Assembly (NCBI GenBank): GCA_937928195.1
Contig: CALEYZ010000057.1
Coordinates: 1 to 17,623 of the forward strand
Reading direction: 5' to 3'
Length of the DNA stretch: 17,623 nucleotides
Origin: an uncultured Limnohabitans sp.
GTDB lineage: Bacteria; Pseudomonadota; Gammaproteobacteria; Burkholderiales; Burkholderiaceae_C
The notes beneath the pieces are model-generated. The model was not told where the DNA came from and did no database searches. It was given only the letters and a program-made list of their open reading frames with translations. This document shows positions 1 to 6,667 of the stretch, in pieces (position 1 is the first letter of the stretch; the number at the start of each line of letters is the position of its first letter). Position numbers and translations under genes: made by a program.

Positions 1-127
1 CGGATTAAGCGGCGAGTGCGAAACGTTCGTCGTTTGCAGTTAGTTTTTTTTCTGCTGTTTTACGAGGATCAGAACCTCGACATGCCCTGCCACGCGTCCG
101 AACCCATGTCGAAACCAGTGCAGCCCC
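1..127 (-). ncRNA. ssrA: tmRNA (ssrA), 5' part, truncated at window edge
   Basis: Transfer-messenger RNA, which rescues stalled ribosomes and tags the unfinished protein for proteolysis. Read on the minus strand, the RNA begins GGGGCTG at 127, the 5' half of the acceptor stem, followed by a tRNA-like D-arm segment with GGTTTCGAC. A hairpin with arms CGAGG/CCTCG (63-67 with 75-79) fits pseudoknot 1, and an A-rich stretch precedes the resume codon. The tag frame runs 37 to 5: GCA AAC GAC GAA CGT TTC GCA CTC GCC GCT TAA, giving ANDERFALAA and a stop. This tag is typical of Burkholderiales. The remaining pseudoknots and the 3' acceptor/T-arm half lie left of the window. The exact 5' end (127) is inferred from the acceptor-stem sequence. 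Confidence 0.96.
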
Positions 128-136
128 AAGCCTCGT

Positions 137-163
137 ATTTTAGGCCGGTTCTGTAAATTGCAA
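137..163 (-). promoter_or_regulatory. Probable sigma-70 promoter of ssrA
   Basis: On the minus strand TTGCAA (163-158) and TAAAAT (142-137) are separated by 15 bp. They lie just upstream of the tmRNA 5' end at 127. The spacer is shorter than the 17 bp optimum, and the distance to the mature end is slightly long. That would fit a transcript whose 5' end is trimmed by RNase P. No convincing terminator separates the upstream channel gene from ssrA, so some read-through is also possible. Confidence 0.45.
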
Positions 164-188
164 GGGGCTAATTGCCAGCCACGTGCTG

Positions 189-1352
189 TTATTTGCGCAA
201 AGCCTCTAAAACTGCGCGTTCTGAGGGGGTGGTGCGGCCCAATTCCATGATCAAAGCCTTTGCTTCTTCAAAGTCGTCACTTTGCACCAGGCTGCGCAGG
301 GCGCTGACCTCTTGGCGGTATTTCTCTAAGATTTGCTGCGCATTCAGATGACTCAAGCCCAAATGACCTTTGACGGTCATTTCATGTTTAACGCGCTCCA
401 TGATTCGGTTCACATCTTGTTCAGTCAGGTGCAAGCGTTCTGCTTCGGCGTTGAGGGCATTGCGATCGGTGTGGGAGATTTGGCCTCGGGCCAGGACGTC
501 GCGAAACTCGTTTTCAAAAGTTTCACGGTCAATCCGCAATTGGTCGGTGAAGGCTGAGGCCATCAAGCCAGCGGGGATGGCAAAGATACCAATGCCAATC
601 AGGCTGATGACCACCGTCATGGCGCGCCCCAGCGGCGTGATGGGCGAGATGTCGCCGTAGCCCACACTGGCCAGGGTGATCACGGCCCAGTACATGGCAT
701 CGGGAATGGTGTTGAATTTGTCGGGCTGCGCATCGTGTTCCAACTCATAGCCCAAGCTGGCTGTGAGTACCACCAGCAGCAGCATCATGAACGCAGAAGC
801 AAACAGCACGCGTTTCTCGCGCTGAATGGCTTTGAGCAAGGTGTTCAAGGTGCCGGTGTAGCGCGTGACTTTGAGCAAGCGCGTTAACCTGAAAATTCGC
901 AAGAAGCGAGTGTCCATGAACTGGTTGAGCAAGAGGCCTAAGAAGTAGGGCAGGATGGACACCAGGTCAATCAACGCGGGAATGCTCATCAGGTATTTGA
1001 GTCTGCCCTTCACCGGGTCGCTGTAATGTGGCGACTCACAGCTTGAATAGGCCCGGGCAATGTACTCAAGCACAAACAAAGAGAAGGTGGCAATTTCCAA
1101 CACTTCAAATTCGTATTTGAAAACGTTGTGAATTGCCGGCACTGTTTCCAAAACGATGCAGACCACTGAGATCAAAACGGCCCAAATGATCAGTTGGTCG
1201 ATGTAGCGTCGCAGAGGCCCAGAGTAAGGCGTGGCATGGAGCAGCGCGTAAACCTTTTGCCGAAAAGTACGATCTTTGTTTTTGCGAACAAAGAATTTGA
1301 TGGCCGACACCAAGGCGCCCACCACATTGATTTTTCGGAAGAAGACGCGCAT
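189..1352 (-). CDS. Voltage-gated-type potassium channel (ion transporter family)
   Basis: Inner-membrane K+ channel subunit of 387 residues with a six-transmembrane Kv-like layout. S1 lies near residues 50-70 and S2 near 83-100. S4 is near 148-164 with Arg/Lys at roughly every third position (RFLRIFRLTRLLKVTR). S5 is near 182-202. The pore carries the K+ selectivity signature TLASVGYGD at 226-234, followed by S6 near 242-266. The remaining 120 residues form a hydrophilic cytoplasmic tail without a recognisable RCK/TrkA or cyclic-nucleotide-binding motif. The ATG (1352-1350) overlaps the TGA of the upstream aspartoacylase-family gene by one base (TGATG), which suggests translational coupling. 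The Shine-Dalgarno sequence is weak. K+ selectivity follows from the GYGD filter; real voltage gating is inferred from S4 only. Confidence 0.9.
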   Translation of the reverse strand: MRVFFRKINVVGALVSAIKFFVRKNKDRTFRQKVYALLHATPYSGPLRRYIDQLIIWAVLISVVCIVLETVPAIHNVFKYEFEVLEIATFSLFVLEYIARAYSSCESPHYSDPVKGRLKYLMSIPALIDLVSILPYFLGLLLNQFMDTRFLRIFRLTRLLKVTRYTGTLNTLLKAIQREKRVLFASAFMMLLLVVLTASLGYELEHDAQPDKFNTIPDAMYWAVITLASVGYGDISPITPLGRAMTVVISLIGIGIFAIPAGLMASAFTDQLRIDRETFENEFRDVLARGQISHTDRNALNAEAERLHLTEQDVNRIMERVKHEMTVKGHLGLSHLNAQQILEKYRQEVSALRSLVQSDDFEEAKALIMELGRTTPSERAVLEALRK

Positions 1353-2332
1353 CAGGTGAGGCTTTCAATGCGTCCAAAGCGCACCATGGTGTTGCCCACT
1401 GCAAAACGCTTGCTTCGGGTGGGCATGACCAACACGGCATTGTCATAAGGTGTGCGCAGGGTGTTGCCGGCGTCTTCGGCCAAGGCTTTGCCAGCTTGTT
1501 CAATCACTTCCAAGCCGTTGTAAACGTCCAGCCATTCAAAGTCGAGGGACTTGGCAGCATAGCCCTCAGTCACTTGCACCACTTTTTGTTCAACGGGGGG
1601 CAAACTGCAACGTGCATCAACCCATTGCGCATCTGCAACGCCCGTTACTTTCAAAAACTTCAGCGTGGTTTCGCGGGCAATTTGTTCGCAGGCTTTTTCC
1701 CAATGCTGGCCAGCTTCTAGCAAGATGGCGGTGTTGTGTTTGTGGGGGTCGCCAAAGGCGGCGCGCTCAATCATGCGCAGGCCATTGGCATGGCCGGTGT
1801 CCATCATCAGCCATTCGGGCAAACCAATTTTGGTAGAGAGGTTGACCGATTTTTGCCCGCCTTGGGGGCGCACACCACACACCATCAGGGGGGCGCTGGG
1901 TGCGCTCATGGAGTGCAAGTCAAGCAGGTAGTCGGCGGTGTCAATGTAGGCCACCAGCTCGCGCGCGCGGCGCAGCTCCACGCTGTCTCGGGGGCCGTTG
2001 AGCACATCGTCAGACCACACGCGGTTGAAATCTTCTTCAACGTAACGGTTGCCATCCGGGTTTTGCGGATCCCACATGGCATAGGCCGCTACGTTGGCAA
2101 AGATGAAAGACACCACGCCACGGGTGGGCTGGAATTTTTGCTTGAACAAATAGTCCAGAGTGATGGCGCCACTTAACTCGTTGCCATGCGTGAGGGCCTG
2201 CACAATCACATGCGGACCCGGCTTGCCAGAGTCAAGGCGAGTCACGTAATCAATGCCCACATTGCTGTGGCGGTAGGCGCTGATGTCGGGTGCGCTGAGT
2301 TCGACTTTGAGAGCAGGTGGCGTGGTGGTCAT
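1352..2332 (-). CDS. Succinylglutamate desuccinylase/aspartoacylase family zinc hydrolase
   Basis: A 326-residue M14-like zinc carboxypeptidase-fold enzyme of the AstE/AspA family, whose members hydrolyse N-acyl amino acids. Visible motifs are the HxxE zinc pair H49 and E52 in THGNELSG, DFNR at 101-104 for substrate binding, the third zinc ligand H140 in LLDLHS, and the likely general base E206 in LLEAGQH. Length and motif order match the family. The gene starts 7 bp after the N-formylglutamate amidohydrolase-family gene and its stop overlaps the channel start, so the three are probably one transcript. The neighbouring amidohydrolase suggests both remove N-acyl groups from amino acids or related amides. 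The actual substrate cannot be told from the sequence, and this is not a typical ast (arginine succinyltransferase) operon. Confidence 0.88.
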   Translation of the reverse strand: MTTTPPALKVELSAPDISAYRHSNVGIDYVTRLDSGKPGPHVIVQALTHGNELSGAITLDYLFKQKFQPTRGVVSFIFANVAAYAMWDPQNPDGNRYVEEDFNRVWSDDVLNGPRDSVELRRARELVAYIDTADYLLDLHSMSAPSAPLMVCGVRPQGGQKSVNLSTKIGLPEWLMMDTGHANGLRMIERAAFGDPHKHNTAILLEAGQHWEKACEQIARETTLKFLKVTGVADAQWVDARCSLPPVEQKVVQVTEGYAAKSLDFEWLDVYNGLEVIEQAGKALAEDAGNTLRTPYDNAVLVMPTRSKRFAVGNTMVRFGRIESLT

Positions 2333-2339
2333 GGGGCAA

Positions 2340-3203
2340 TCACTTTGCAGCTTTGGACTTGGCGAACTGCGCCAACACAGCGGTCAGTTGTTGCAGGTCT
2401 TGCGCGAGCTTGTCGTAGCTGGCGCCTTTGCCGCGGCCCGTGGCATCGGTGTACAAGCGCTTGTTCAGTTCCACTTGCAGGCTGTGTTTGCCTTGTGCAG
2501 GATTGGAAAACGCGCGCACCAGCTCTACACCTTTGAAAGGGTCGTTGATCTTGACCTCGTAGCCGCAGCCTTGCATGAAGTCTTTCACCAAGTGCGTGAA
2601 CTCGGCATCGCAGGTGGTGCCGTCGCGGTCGCCCAGCACCACGTCGGCGCGGGCAATGCCTGCACCGCCTTCGCCCATTTTGCCGCTGACGGCATTCATG
2701 GAGTGGCAGTTGATGTGATAACAGACGCCGAAGTTTTGGTGATGGTCGTCAATCAGCTTTTGCAATTGCGCTTGGTAGGGCAGGGCGTAGCGCTGAATCC
2801 GTTGCTGCACTTCGTCGATGCTCAGCTTGCGGTTGTAGATGGGGCGGCCATCGTCCAAAGTGCGCCAGATAAGTGACTTGCCAATGTGCGCTTTGCCGCT
2901 GGGTACGTACGTGTGAGGCCACTCGCCATCGATCATGGACAGATCAACATCGCCAACGTGGCGGTTGGGGTCAATGTAGGTGCGGGCAAATTCGGCCAGC
3001 AACAAATGCGCGCCATGCTGCGGGGCATGCGACCACAGTGCGTCAATGAACACGTCTTCGCCATCGCGCAAATCGTCTAGCGGCAGGCAGGCATTGAAGT
3101 CGCTGGGGAAGGTGGGGCTGGAATGTGGTGAGTCCATCACCAAGGGCACGGCGTTTGGTGCGGTGTGAAGGCTGAAAGCCTCAGTTTGGATGGACGCTGA
3201 CAT
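2340..3203 (-). CDS. N-formylglutamate amidohydrolase family protein
   Basis: A 287-residue enzyme of the HutG-type N-formylglutamate deformylase family, which releases formate from N-formyl-L-glutamate. Family blocks are SPHSS at 25-29, FARTYIDPNR at 72-81, a likely metal/catalytic HINCHSM at 163-169, GDRDGTTC at 191-198, and LQVELNKRLY near the C-terminus. The frame stays open upstream to 3362, but the start at 3203 is preferred: AGGAG lies 5 nt upstream, and the extra N-terminal part is low-complexity and overlaps the neighbouring gene. No other hut genes are present, so a role in histidine breakdown is uncertain. It sits directly upstream of the aspartoacylase-family gene with a 7 bp gap and probably shares its message. 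Confidence 0.88.
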   Translation of the reverse strand: MSASIQTEAFSLHTAPNAVPLVMDSPHSSPTFPSDFNACLPLDDLRDGEDVFIDALWSHAPQHGAHLLLAEFARTYIDPNRHVGDVDLSMIDGEWPHTYVPSGKAHIGKSLIWRTLDDGRPIYNRKLSIDEVQQRIQRYALPYQAQLQKLIDDHHQNFGVCYHINCHSMNAVSGKMGEGGAGIARADVVLGDRDGTTCDAEFTHLVKDFMQGCGYEVKINDPFKGVELVRAFSNPAQGKHSLQVELNKRLYTDATGRGKGASYDKLAQDLQQLTAVLAQFAKSKAAK

Positions 3204-3214
3204 GAATGCTCCTG

Positions 3215-3238
3215 TGAACCCCGGTTGAATGGGGTTCA
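3215..3238 (-). other. Hairpin in the leader of the formylglutamate amidohydrolase gene
   Basis: An 8-bp perfect inverted repeat, TGAACCCC at 3215-3222 and GGGGTTCA at 3231-3238, with an 8-nt loop. It lies just upstream of the AGGAG ribosome-binding site of the amidohydrolase gene and downstream of the small secreted-protein gene. Neither strand has a following T-run, so it is a poor intrinsic terminator. It may be a processing or mRNA-stability hairpin between the two genes. Confidence 0.35.
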
Positions 3239-3264
3239 TTCTAGAGGCATGTCTGGGGTTCGGA

Positions 3265-3549
3265 TCAGTGGCCGCCCGCGGGTTTGGCGTCTTTTTTGGC
3301 GTCCCCATGACCTTCTGCTTTGCCATCGCCTTTGCCGTCAGCCCCTGCCTTGGCGCTGCCACCTTCCACCACTCGAACCACTTTGCATTTCTTTTGCGCT
3401 GGCGAGCTGGAGGTGGCGGGAATGTCTTCGCAAATCTTTTCGACTTTGTAGGCCCAGGCGGCAGGGCAAACCATCAGGCTGAGCCACAGCGTCAACCAGC
3501 CAGTGGTGCGTGCAATGCGGAAGTTTGAAAAAATCATGTGGGTAACCAT
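3265..3549 (-). CDS. Small secreted hypothetical protein, Lys/Gly/His-rich tail
   Basis: An unrecognised 94-residue protein. Residues 5-33 form a clear Sec signal peptide: a basic n-region with FRIARTT, a hydrophobic core WLTLWLSLMVC, and a signal peptidase I site after AAWA. The predicted mature part is about 61 residues. It has two cysteines, in KICED and KKCKV, that could form a disulfide. It ends in a low-complexity hydrophilic tail of Lys, Gly, Asp, Ala and His finishing AGGH. The start could be 3549 or the second ATG at 3537, which gives a more standard signal peptide; neither has a strong Shine-Dalgarno. The gene diverges from the methyltransferase gene and precedes the amidohydrolase gene. 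Export is well supported. No function can be assigned. Confidence 0.65.
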   Translation of the reverse strand: MVTHMIFSNFRIARTTGWLTLWLSLMVCPAAWAYKVEKICEDIPATSSSPAQKKCKVVRVVEGGSAKAGADGKGDGKAEGHGDAKKDAKPAGGH

Positions 3550-3617
3550 TAAGATGCGTCTGACAAGCTGGCCATTGTCGGCTTGATCCGTGCCAAATTA
3601 TCTGAAAGAAGCATCAA
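3550..3617. promoter_or_regulatory. Divergent intergenic region
   Basis: A 68 bp gap between the minus-strand secreted-protein gene and the plus-strand methyltransferase gene. It must carry start signals for both directions unless one is expressed from farther away. No pair of -35/-10 hexamers with good spacing stands out. AATTAT near 3597 is a weak -10 candidate for the plus strand. The call rests on gene orientation rather than on motifs. Confidence 0.35.
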
Positions 3618-4382
3618 TTGTCAACTTTGATCCGATGGCCTATGACTGCCCTGAGCGTGTGGGGGGCTGCTTGGTATGTGTTCATCTTATTGGTGGAGCA
3701 AGGCATGCATGCGTCGGTGGCCATGTTGTTTGCCACCTTGATTGGCGTGTCGGCGGCAGCCGTGGGCTGGCACAAAGGCATGTCGCAAGCACGCTCTGCG
3801 GCGCTGGCCATGGGTTTTCCGGTGTCGTTTTGGTTGTTGGGAACCGCCAGCATTCCGGCCTGGGTTTGGTTGCTGCCCTTGGTGATGATTGTTTGGATTT
3901 ATCCCATGCGTGCATGGCGCGATGCGCCTGTGTTTCCAACGCCCTTGAATGCACTGCGCGATGTGCCGCGTTATGCCATCTTGCCTGCGCAGGCCAAAAT
4001 TTTGGACGCTGGCTGTGGTGCCGGCGATGGCCTGAAAGCCTTGCGTTTGGCCTATGTGAACGCGCAGTGGATTGGCATTGAATTCAGCCGACCTTTAAGT
4101 TGGGTGGCCAAGTTCAGATGTCCTTGGGCCGAGGTGCGTTGTGGCGACATTTGGCAAGACCATTGGGGCGCTTACGACATGGTGTACTTGTTTCAACGCC
4201 CCGAGACCATGCCCCGCGCGGTTGAAAAAGCCAAGGCAGAAATGAAGCCTGGCGCGTGGTTGGTCAGCTTGGAGTTTGAAGCGGCCGATCTCAAGCCCAC
4301 GGCCAAAACCGAGGCCAGTCCTGGCCGGCCTGTGTGGCTGTACCAAGCACCTTTTACGGGTCAATCCCGAGAGACAAGATAG
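3618..4382 (+). CDS. Membrane-anchored class I SAM-dependent methyltransferase
   Basis: A 254-residue protein with a hydrophobic N-terminal half and a methyltransferase C-terminal half. Likely membrane segments lie near residues 10-26, 33-50, 64-77 and 80-97, followed by the basic stop RAWRD. The Rossmann methyltransferase core starts with SAM motif I, ILDAGCGAGDGL at 128-139, with an acidic post-I residue in GIEFSR (E155). GDIW (176-179) and the YDMVYLF strand (186-192) follow. The fold predicts SAM-dependent methyl transfer near the cytoplasmic membrane face; the substrate is unknown. The start is TTG at 3618, preceded by an AAAGAAG purine stretch. The alternative ATG at 3642 lacks a ribosome-binding site. 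It is followed after 45 bp by the acyl-CoA ligase gene. Confidence 0.8.
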   Translation: MSTLIRWPMTALSVWGAAWYVFILLVEQGMHASVAMLFATLIGVSAAAVGWHKGMSQARSAALAMGFPVSFWLLGTASIPAWVWLLPLVMIVWIYPMRAWRDAPVFPTPLNALRDVPRYAILPAQAKILDAGCGAGDGLKALRLAYVNAQWIGIEFSRPLSWVAKFRCPWAEVRCGDIWQDHWGAYDMVYLFQRPETMPRAVEKAKAEMKPGAWLVSLEFEAADLKPTAKTEASPGRPVWLYQAPFTGQSRETR

Positions 4383-4396
4383 GCTTTTTGTCTATG

Positions 4397-4423
4397 ATCT
4401 CCGAATCTAATTCCTTCGGAGAT
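4397..4423 (+). promoter_or_regulatory. Perfect 9-bp palindrome over the acyl-CoA ligase RBS
   Basis: ATCTCCGAA (4397-4405) and TTCGGAGAT (4415-4423) are exact reverse complements separated by 9 nt. The right arm contains the GGAG Shine-Dalgarno (4418-4421) of the ligase gene starting at 4428. A -10-like TATGAT (4393-4398) touches the left arm. As RNA the element would hide the ribosome-binding site; as DNA it has the size and position of a dimeric repressor operator. There is no T-run, so it is not a terminator. Confidence 0.55.
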
Positions 4424-4427
4424 TTTC

Positions 4428-6050
4428 ATGCTCAAACCCGGCCTCATCATGGACCGCCCCCTGCTCTTGTCTGGCATTCTGGAGCACGCTGCAGCGCAGT
4501 TTGGTGGCCAAGAAGTGGTCTCGCGTGAAACGCATGGCCCCTTGTTTCGTTACACCTACGCCGACTGTGCCAAGCGTGCACGCAAACTGGCCAATGCCCT
4601 CAAGGGCTTGAATTTGAAAGAGGGCAGTGTGGTGGGCTCGATTGCCTGGAACAACCACCGCCACCTTGAAGCGTATTACGCCGTCTCGGGCAGTGGCATG
4701 GTGATGCACACCTGCAATCCACGCCTGCACCCCCAGCAACTCATTTACATCATCAACCACGCGGAAGACGAAGTGGTGTTGTTTGACATCACGTTTGCAC
4801 CGCTCATCAAAGGCATTGCGGCGCATTGCCCCAAGGTGCGCGCATGGGTGTGCCTCACAGAGCGTGCGCACATGCCCGAAATTGAAGGCGTGGCCAATGT
4901 GCTGTGCTACGACGAACTCATTGCACCGGCCAGCGATGAGTTTGCGTGGCCCGAGTTTGACGAACGCTCTGGCGCTGCCATTTGCTACACCTCTGGCACC
5001 ACGGGCAATCCCAAGGGCGCGTTGTACTCGCACCGCGCCATTGTGATCAATGCGCTGTCGGGCTGCTTGCCGGGCGTGCTGAACTTGTCGACCGACGAAG
5101 CCATTTTGCCCGTCGTGCCCATGTTCCACATCAATGCATGGTGCATTCCGTATGCAGCGCCCATTGCTGGCGCCAAGCTGGTCTTGCCTGGCCCCAAGCT
5201 GGACGGTGCCAGTTTGTACGAGCTGATGGAATCAGAAAAAGTCACCATCAGTGCGGGCGTGCCCACCATTTGGATGGCGCTCATTCAGCACGTTGAACAA
5301 AACAAATTGCGCTTCAGCACCATGAAGCGCACTGCGGTGGGCGGCTCTGCCATGCCCATTGCCCTCATTGCCAAATTCAATGACGACTACGGCGTGGAAG
5401 TGCGCCATGGCTGGGGCATGACCGAGACCACCGCCGTGGCCACCATGAGCAGCATGACGCCAGAACAAAAGGCCATGCCCGCAGCCGATCGCCATGCCTT
5501 GGTCGGCAAGCAAGGCCGCTCGGTGTTTGGTGTTGACATCAAGGTCGTGGACGAAGACGGTCACACCTTGCCACGCGATGGCAGCTCGCAAGGCGAATTG
5601 ATGGTGCGTGGTCAGTGGATTATTTCGGGTTATCACAAAGGCGAAGGTTCGCCTTTGGTGGACGGCTGGTTCCCCACAGGTGACATTGCCACCATCGATG
5701 CACAAGGCGTGATGCAAATTCGGGATCGCACCAAAGACGTGATCAAAACCGGCGGTGAATGGATCAGCTCCATTGATCTAGAAAACGCGGCCATTGCACA
5801 CCCTGCCGTGGCCATGGCCGCCGTCATTGGGGTGAAGCATCCCAAGTGGGACGAGCGTCCTTTGATGTTTGTGGTGCGCAAGCCTGGGCAGACAGTCGAG
5901 AAGGAAGAGATCTTGGCTTTCTTGGAAACCAAAGTGGCCAAGTGGTGGGTGCCCGACGACGTGATCTTCTTGGAGTCATTGCCCGTGGGCGGCACAGGTA
6001 AGGTTCAAAAGGGTGACCTGCGCAAAACCTATGGGGGTGTGTTCAGCTAA
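4428..6050 (+). CDS. Acyl-CoA ligase, AMP-binding (AlkK / DmdB type)
   Basis: A 540-residue member of the ANL adenylating superfamily that activates a carboxylic acid to its acyl-CoA through an acyl-adenylate. Motifs in order are the P-loop TSGTTGNPKG at 188-197, GWGMTET at 328-334, GWFPTGD at 413-419 with the ribose-binding Asp, the hinge region RTKDVIKTGGEWIS at 434-447, and the C-terminal catalytic lysine K525 in GGTGKVQKGDLR. The N-terminal style (LLLSGILEHAA, then SIAWNNHRHLEAYYAV) resembles medium-chain ligases such as AlkK and the 3-methylmercaptopropionyl-CoA ligase DmdB. Substrate chain length cannot be fixed from motifs. GGAG lies 6 nt before ATG 4428 and sits inside a palindrome, so expression may be regulated there. 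No other beta-oxidation genes are adjacent. Confidence 0.93.
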   Translation: MLKPGLIMDRPLLLSGILEHAAAQFGGQEVVSRETHGPLFRYTYADCAKRARKLANALKGLNLKEGSVVGSIAWNNHRHLEAYYAVSGSGMVMHTCNPRLHPQQLIYIINHAEDEVVLFDITFAPLIKGIAAHCPKVRAWVCLTERAHMPEIEGVANVLCYDELIAPASDEFAWPEFDERSGAAICYTSGTTGNPKGALYSHRAIVINALSGCLPGVLNLSTDEAILPVVPMFHINAWCIPYAAPIAGAKLVLPGPKLDGASLYELMESEKVTISAGVPTIWMALIQHVEQNKLRFSTMKRTAVGGSAMPIALIAKFNDDYGVEVRHGWGMTETTAVATMSSMTPEQKAMPAADRHALVGKQGRSVFGVDIKVVDEDGHTLPRDGSSQGELMVRGQWIISGYHKGEGSPLVDGWFPTGDIATIDAQGVMQIRDRTKDVIKTGGEWISSIDLENAAIAHPAVAMAAVIGVKHPKWDERPLMFVVRKPGQTVEKEEILAFLETKVAKWWVPDDVIFLESLPVGGTGKVQKGDLRKTYGGVFS

Positions 6051-6083
6051 GTAGCGAACACGATAGAACGAAGCAGCATGCAA

Positions 6084-6105
6084 GGGCGAAACGCTTAGTT
6101 CGCCC
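6084..6105. terminator. Possible bidirectional terminator between convergent genes
   Basis: GGGCGAA (6084-6090) and TTCGCCC (6099-6105) form a 7-bp GC-rich stem with an 8-nt loop. It lies between the convergent ligase and phosphatase genes and overlaps the phosphatase stop codon. There is no T-run on either side, so this is a weak call based on position and symmetry. Confidence 0.35.
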
Positions 6106-6667
6106 GGGGCTGCTGCCAAGCCAACACAAACTGCCGCTGCGCCTCGGTCTCTGGGGTGTGCGGCTCTTCCAAATGCTTGTCCACGGCTTGCCACTTTTGC
6201 AGCAGCAAGGCTAGCGCTGCCTGTCCGTCCATGCCTTGGTTCACAAGCCATGTGGCCGCTACCGTGCCCGTTCTGCCAATGCCTGCACGGCAATGCACAT
6301 AGACCTTGCCACCGTGCTGCAAAGCCTCGTCCATGCTGTGCAAAATGCCCTGCATCTGCGCGGCACTGGGCACGCCGAAATCAGTGATGGGATGGTTGAT
6401 GCGCACCGCACCGCCCAAGGGCTGGTAAGGCTTTAAAGGGTCTGTGGGTGCTGTGAGGTCAATGAAGTGGGTGATGCCCATTTGCGCCAACAACTGCAAG
6501 CGCTCGGGCAGCAAGGCTTCACCCTCTTTGCCCGGGTGTTCGCCCGCCAACACATGCCCAGCCCACAGCCAATAGGTATTGCCGTGAGGGCGGGGCAGGG
6601 CATCGCCGCGCGGGTCTAAAAAAGAAAGCCCGCCGGCAGGGCCGACGGGCTTTGAGCTTGCAGACAT
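6095..6667 (-). CDS. Dual-specificity / tyrosine phosphatase-like protein
   Basis: A 190-residue cysteine-based protein phosphatase. The signature loop HCRAGIGRTG is at residues 125-134, with catalytic C126 and phosphate-binding R132. D96 in ITDFGVP is a plausible general acid about 30 residues upstream, the usual spacing. The family expects dephosphorylation of Tyr/Ser/Thr proteins or another phosphomonoester; the substrate is unknown. There is no signal peptide, so it is probably cytoplasmic. ATG 6667 overlaps the aapP TGA by one base (TGATG), and no clear Shine-Dalgarno precedes it. No plausible ATG, GTG or TTG follows before the conserved NTYWLWAGHVLAGEHPG segment (30-46), so this start is needed. 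Codons 5 to about 17 coincide with an intrinsic terminator. Expression may therefore depend on translation coupled from aapP. Confidence 0.85.
   Translation of the reverse strand: MSASSKPVGPAGGLSFLDPRGDALPRPHGNTYWLWAGHVLAGEHPGKEGEALLPERLQLLAQMGITHFIDLTAPTDPLKPYQPLGGAVRINHPITDFGVPSAAQMQGILHSMDEALQHGGKVYVHCRAGIGRTGTVAATWLVNQGMDGQAALALLLQKWQAVDKHLEEPHTPETEAQRQFVLAWQQPRAN
6617..6653 (-). terminator. Strong intrinsic terminator after aapP, inside the phosphatase frame
   Basis: On the minus strand AAAGCCCGTCGGC (6653-6641) pairs with GCCGGCGGGCTTT (6637-6625) as a 13-bp stem with one G-U pair and a 3-nt loop. CTTTTTTA (6624-6617) follows as the U-tract. This is a textbook Rho-independent terminator for the aap operon. 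It lies about 14 nt past the aapP stop and within the first codons of the phosphatase gene. Confidence 0.9.

Noticed and set aside
2283..2876. Plus-strand open frame opposite the formylglutamate amidohydrolase gene
   Set aside because: It is a shadow of the minus-strand gene, which carries clear family motifs. The antisense protein has none.
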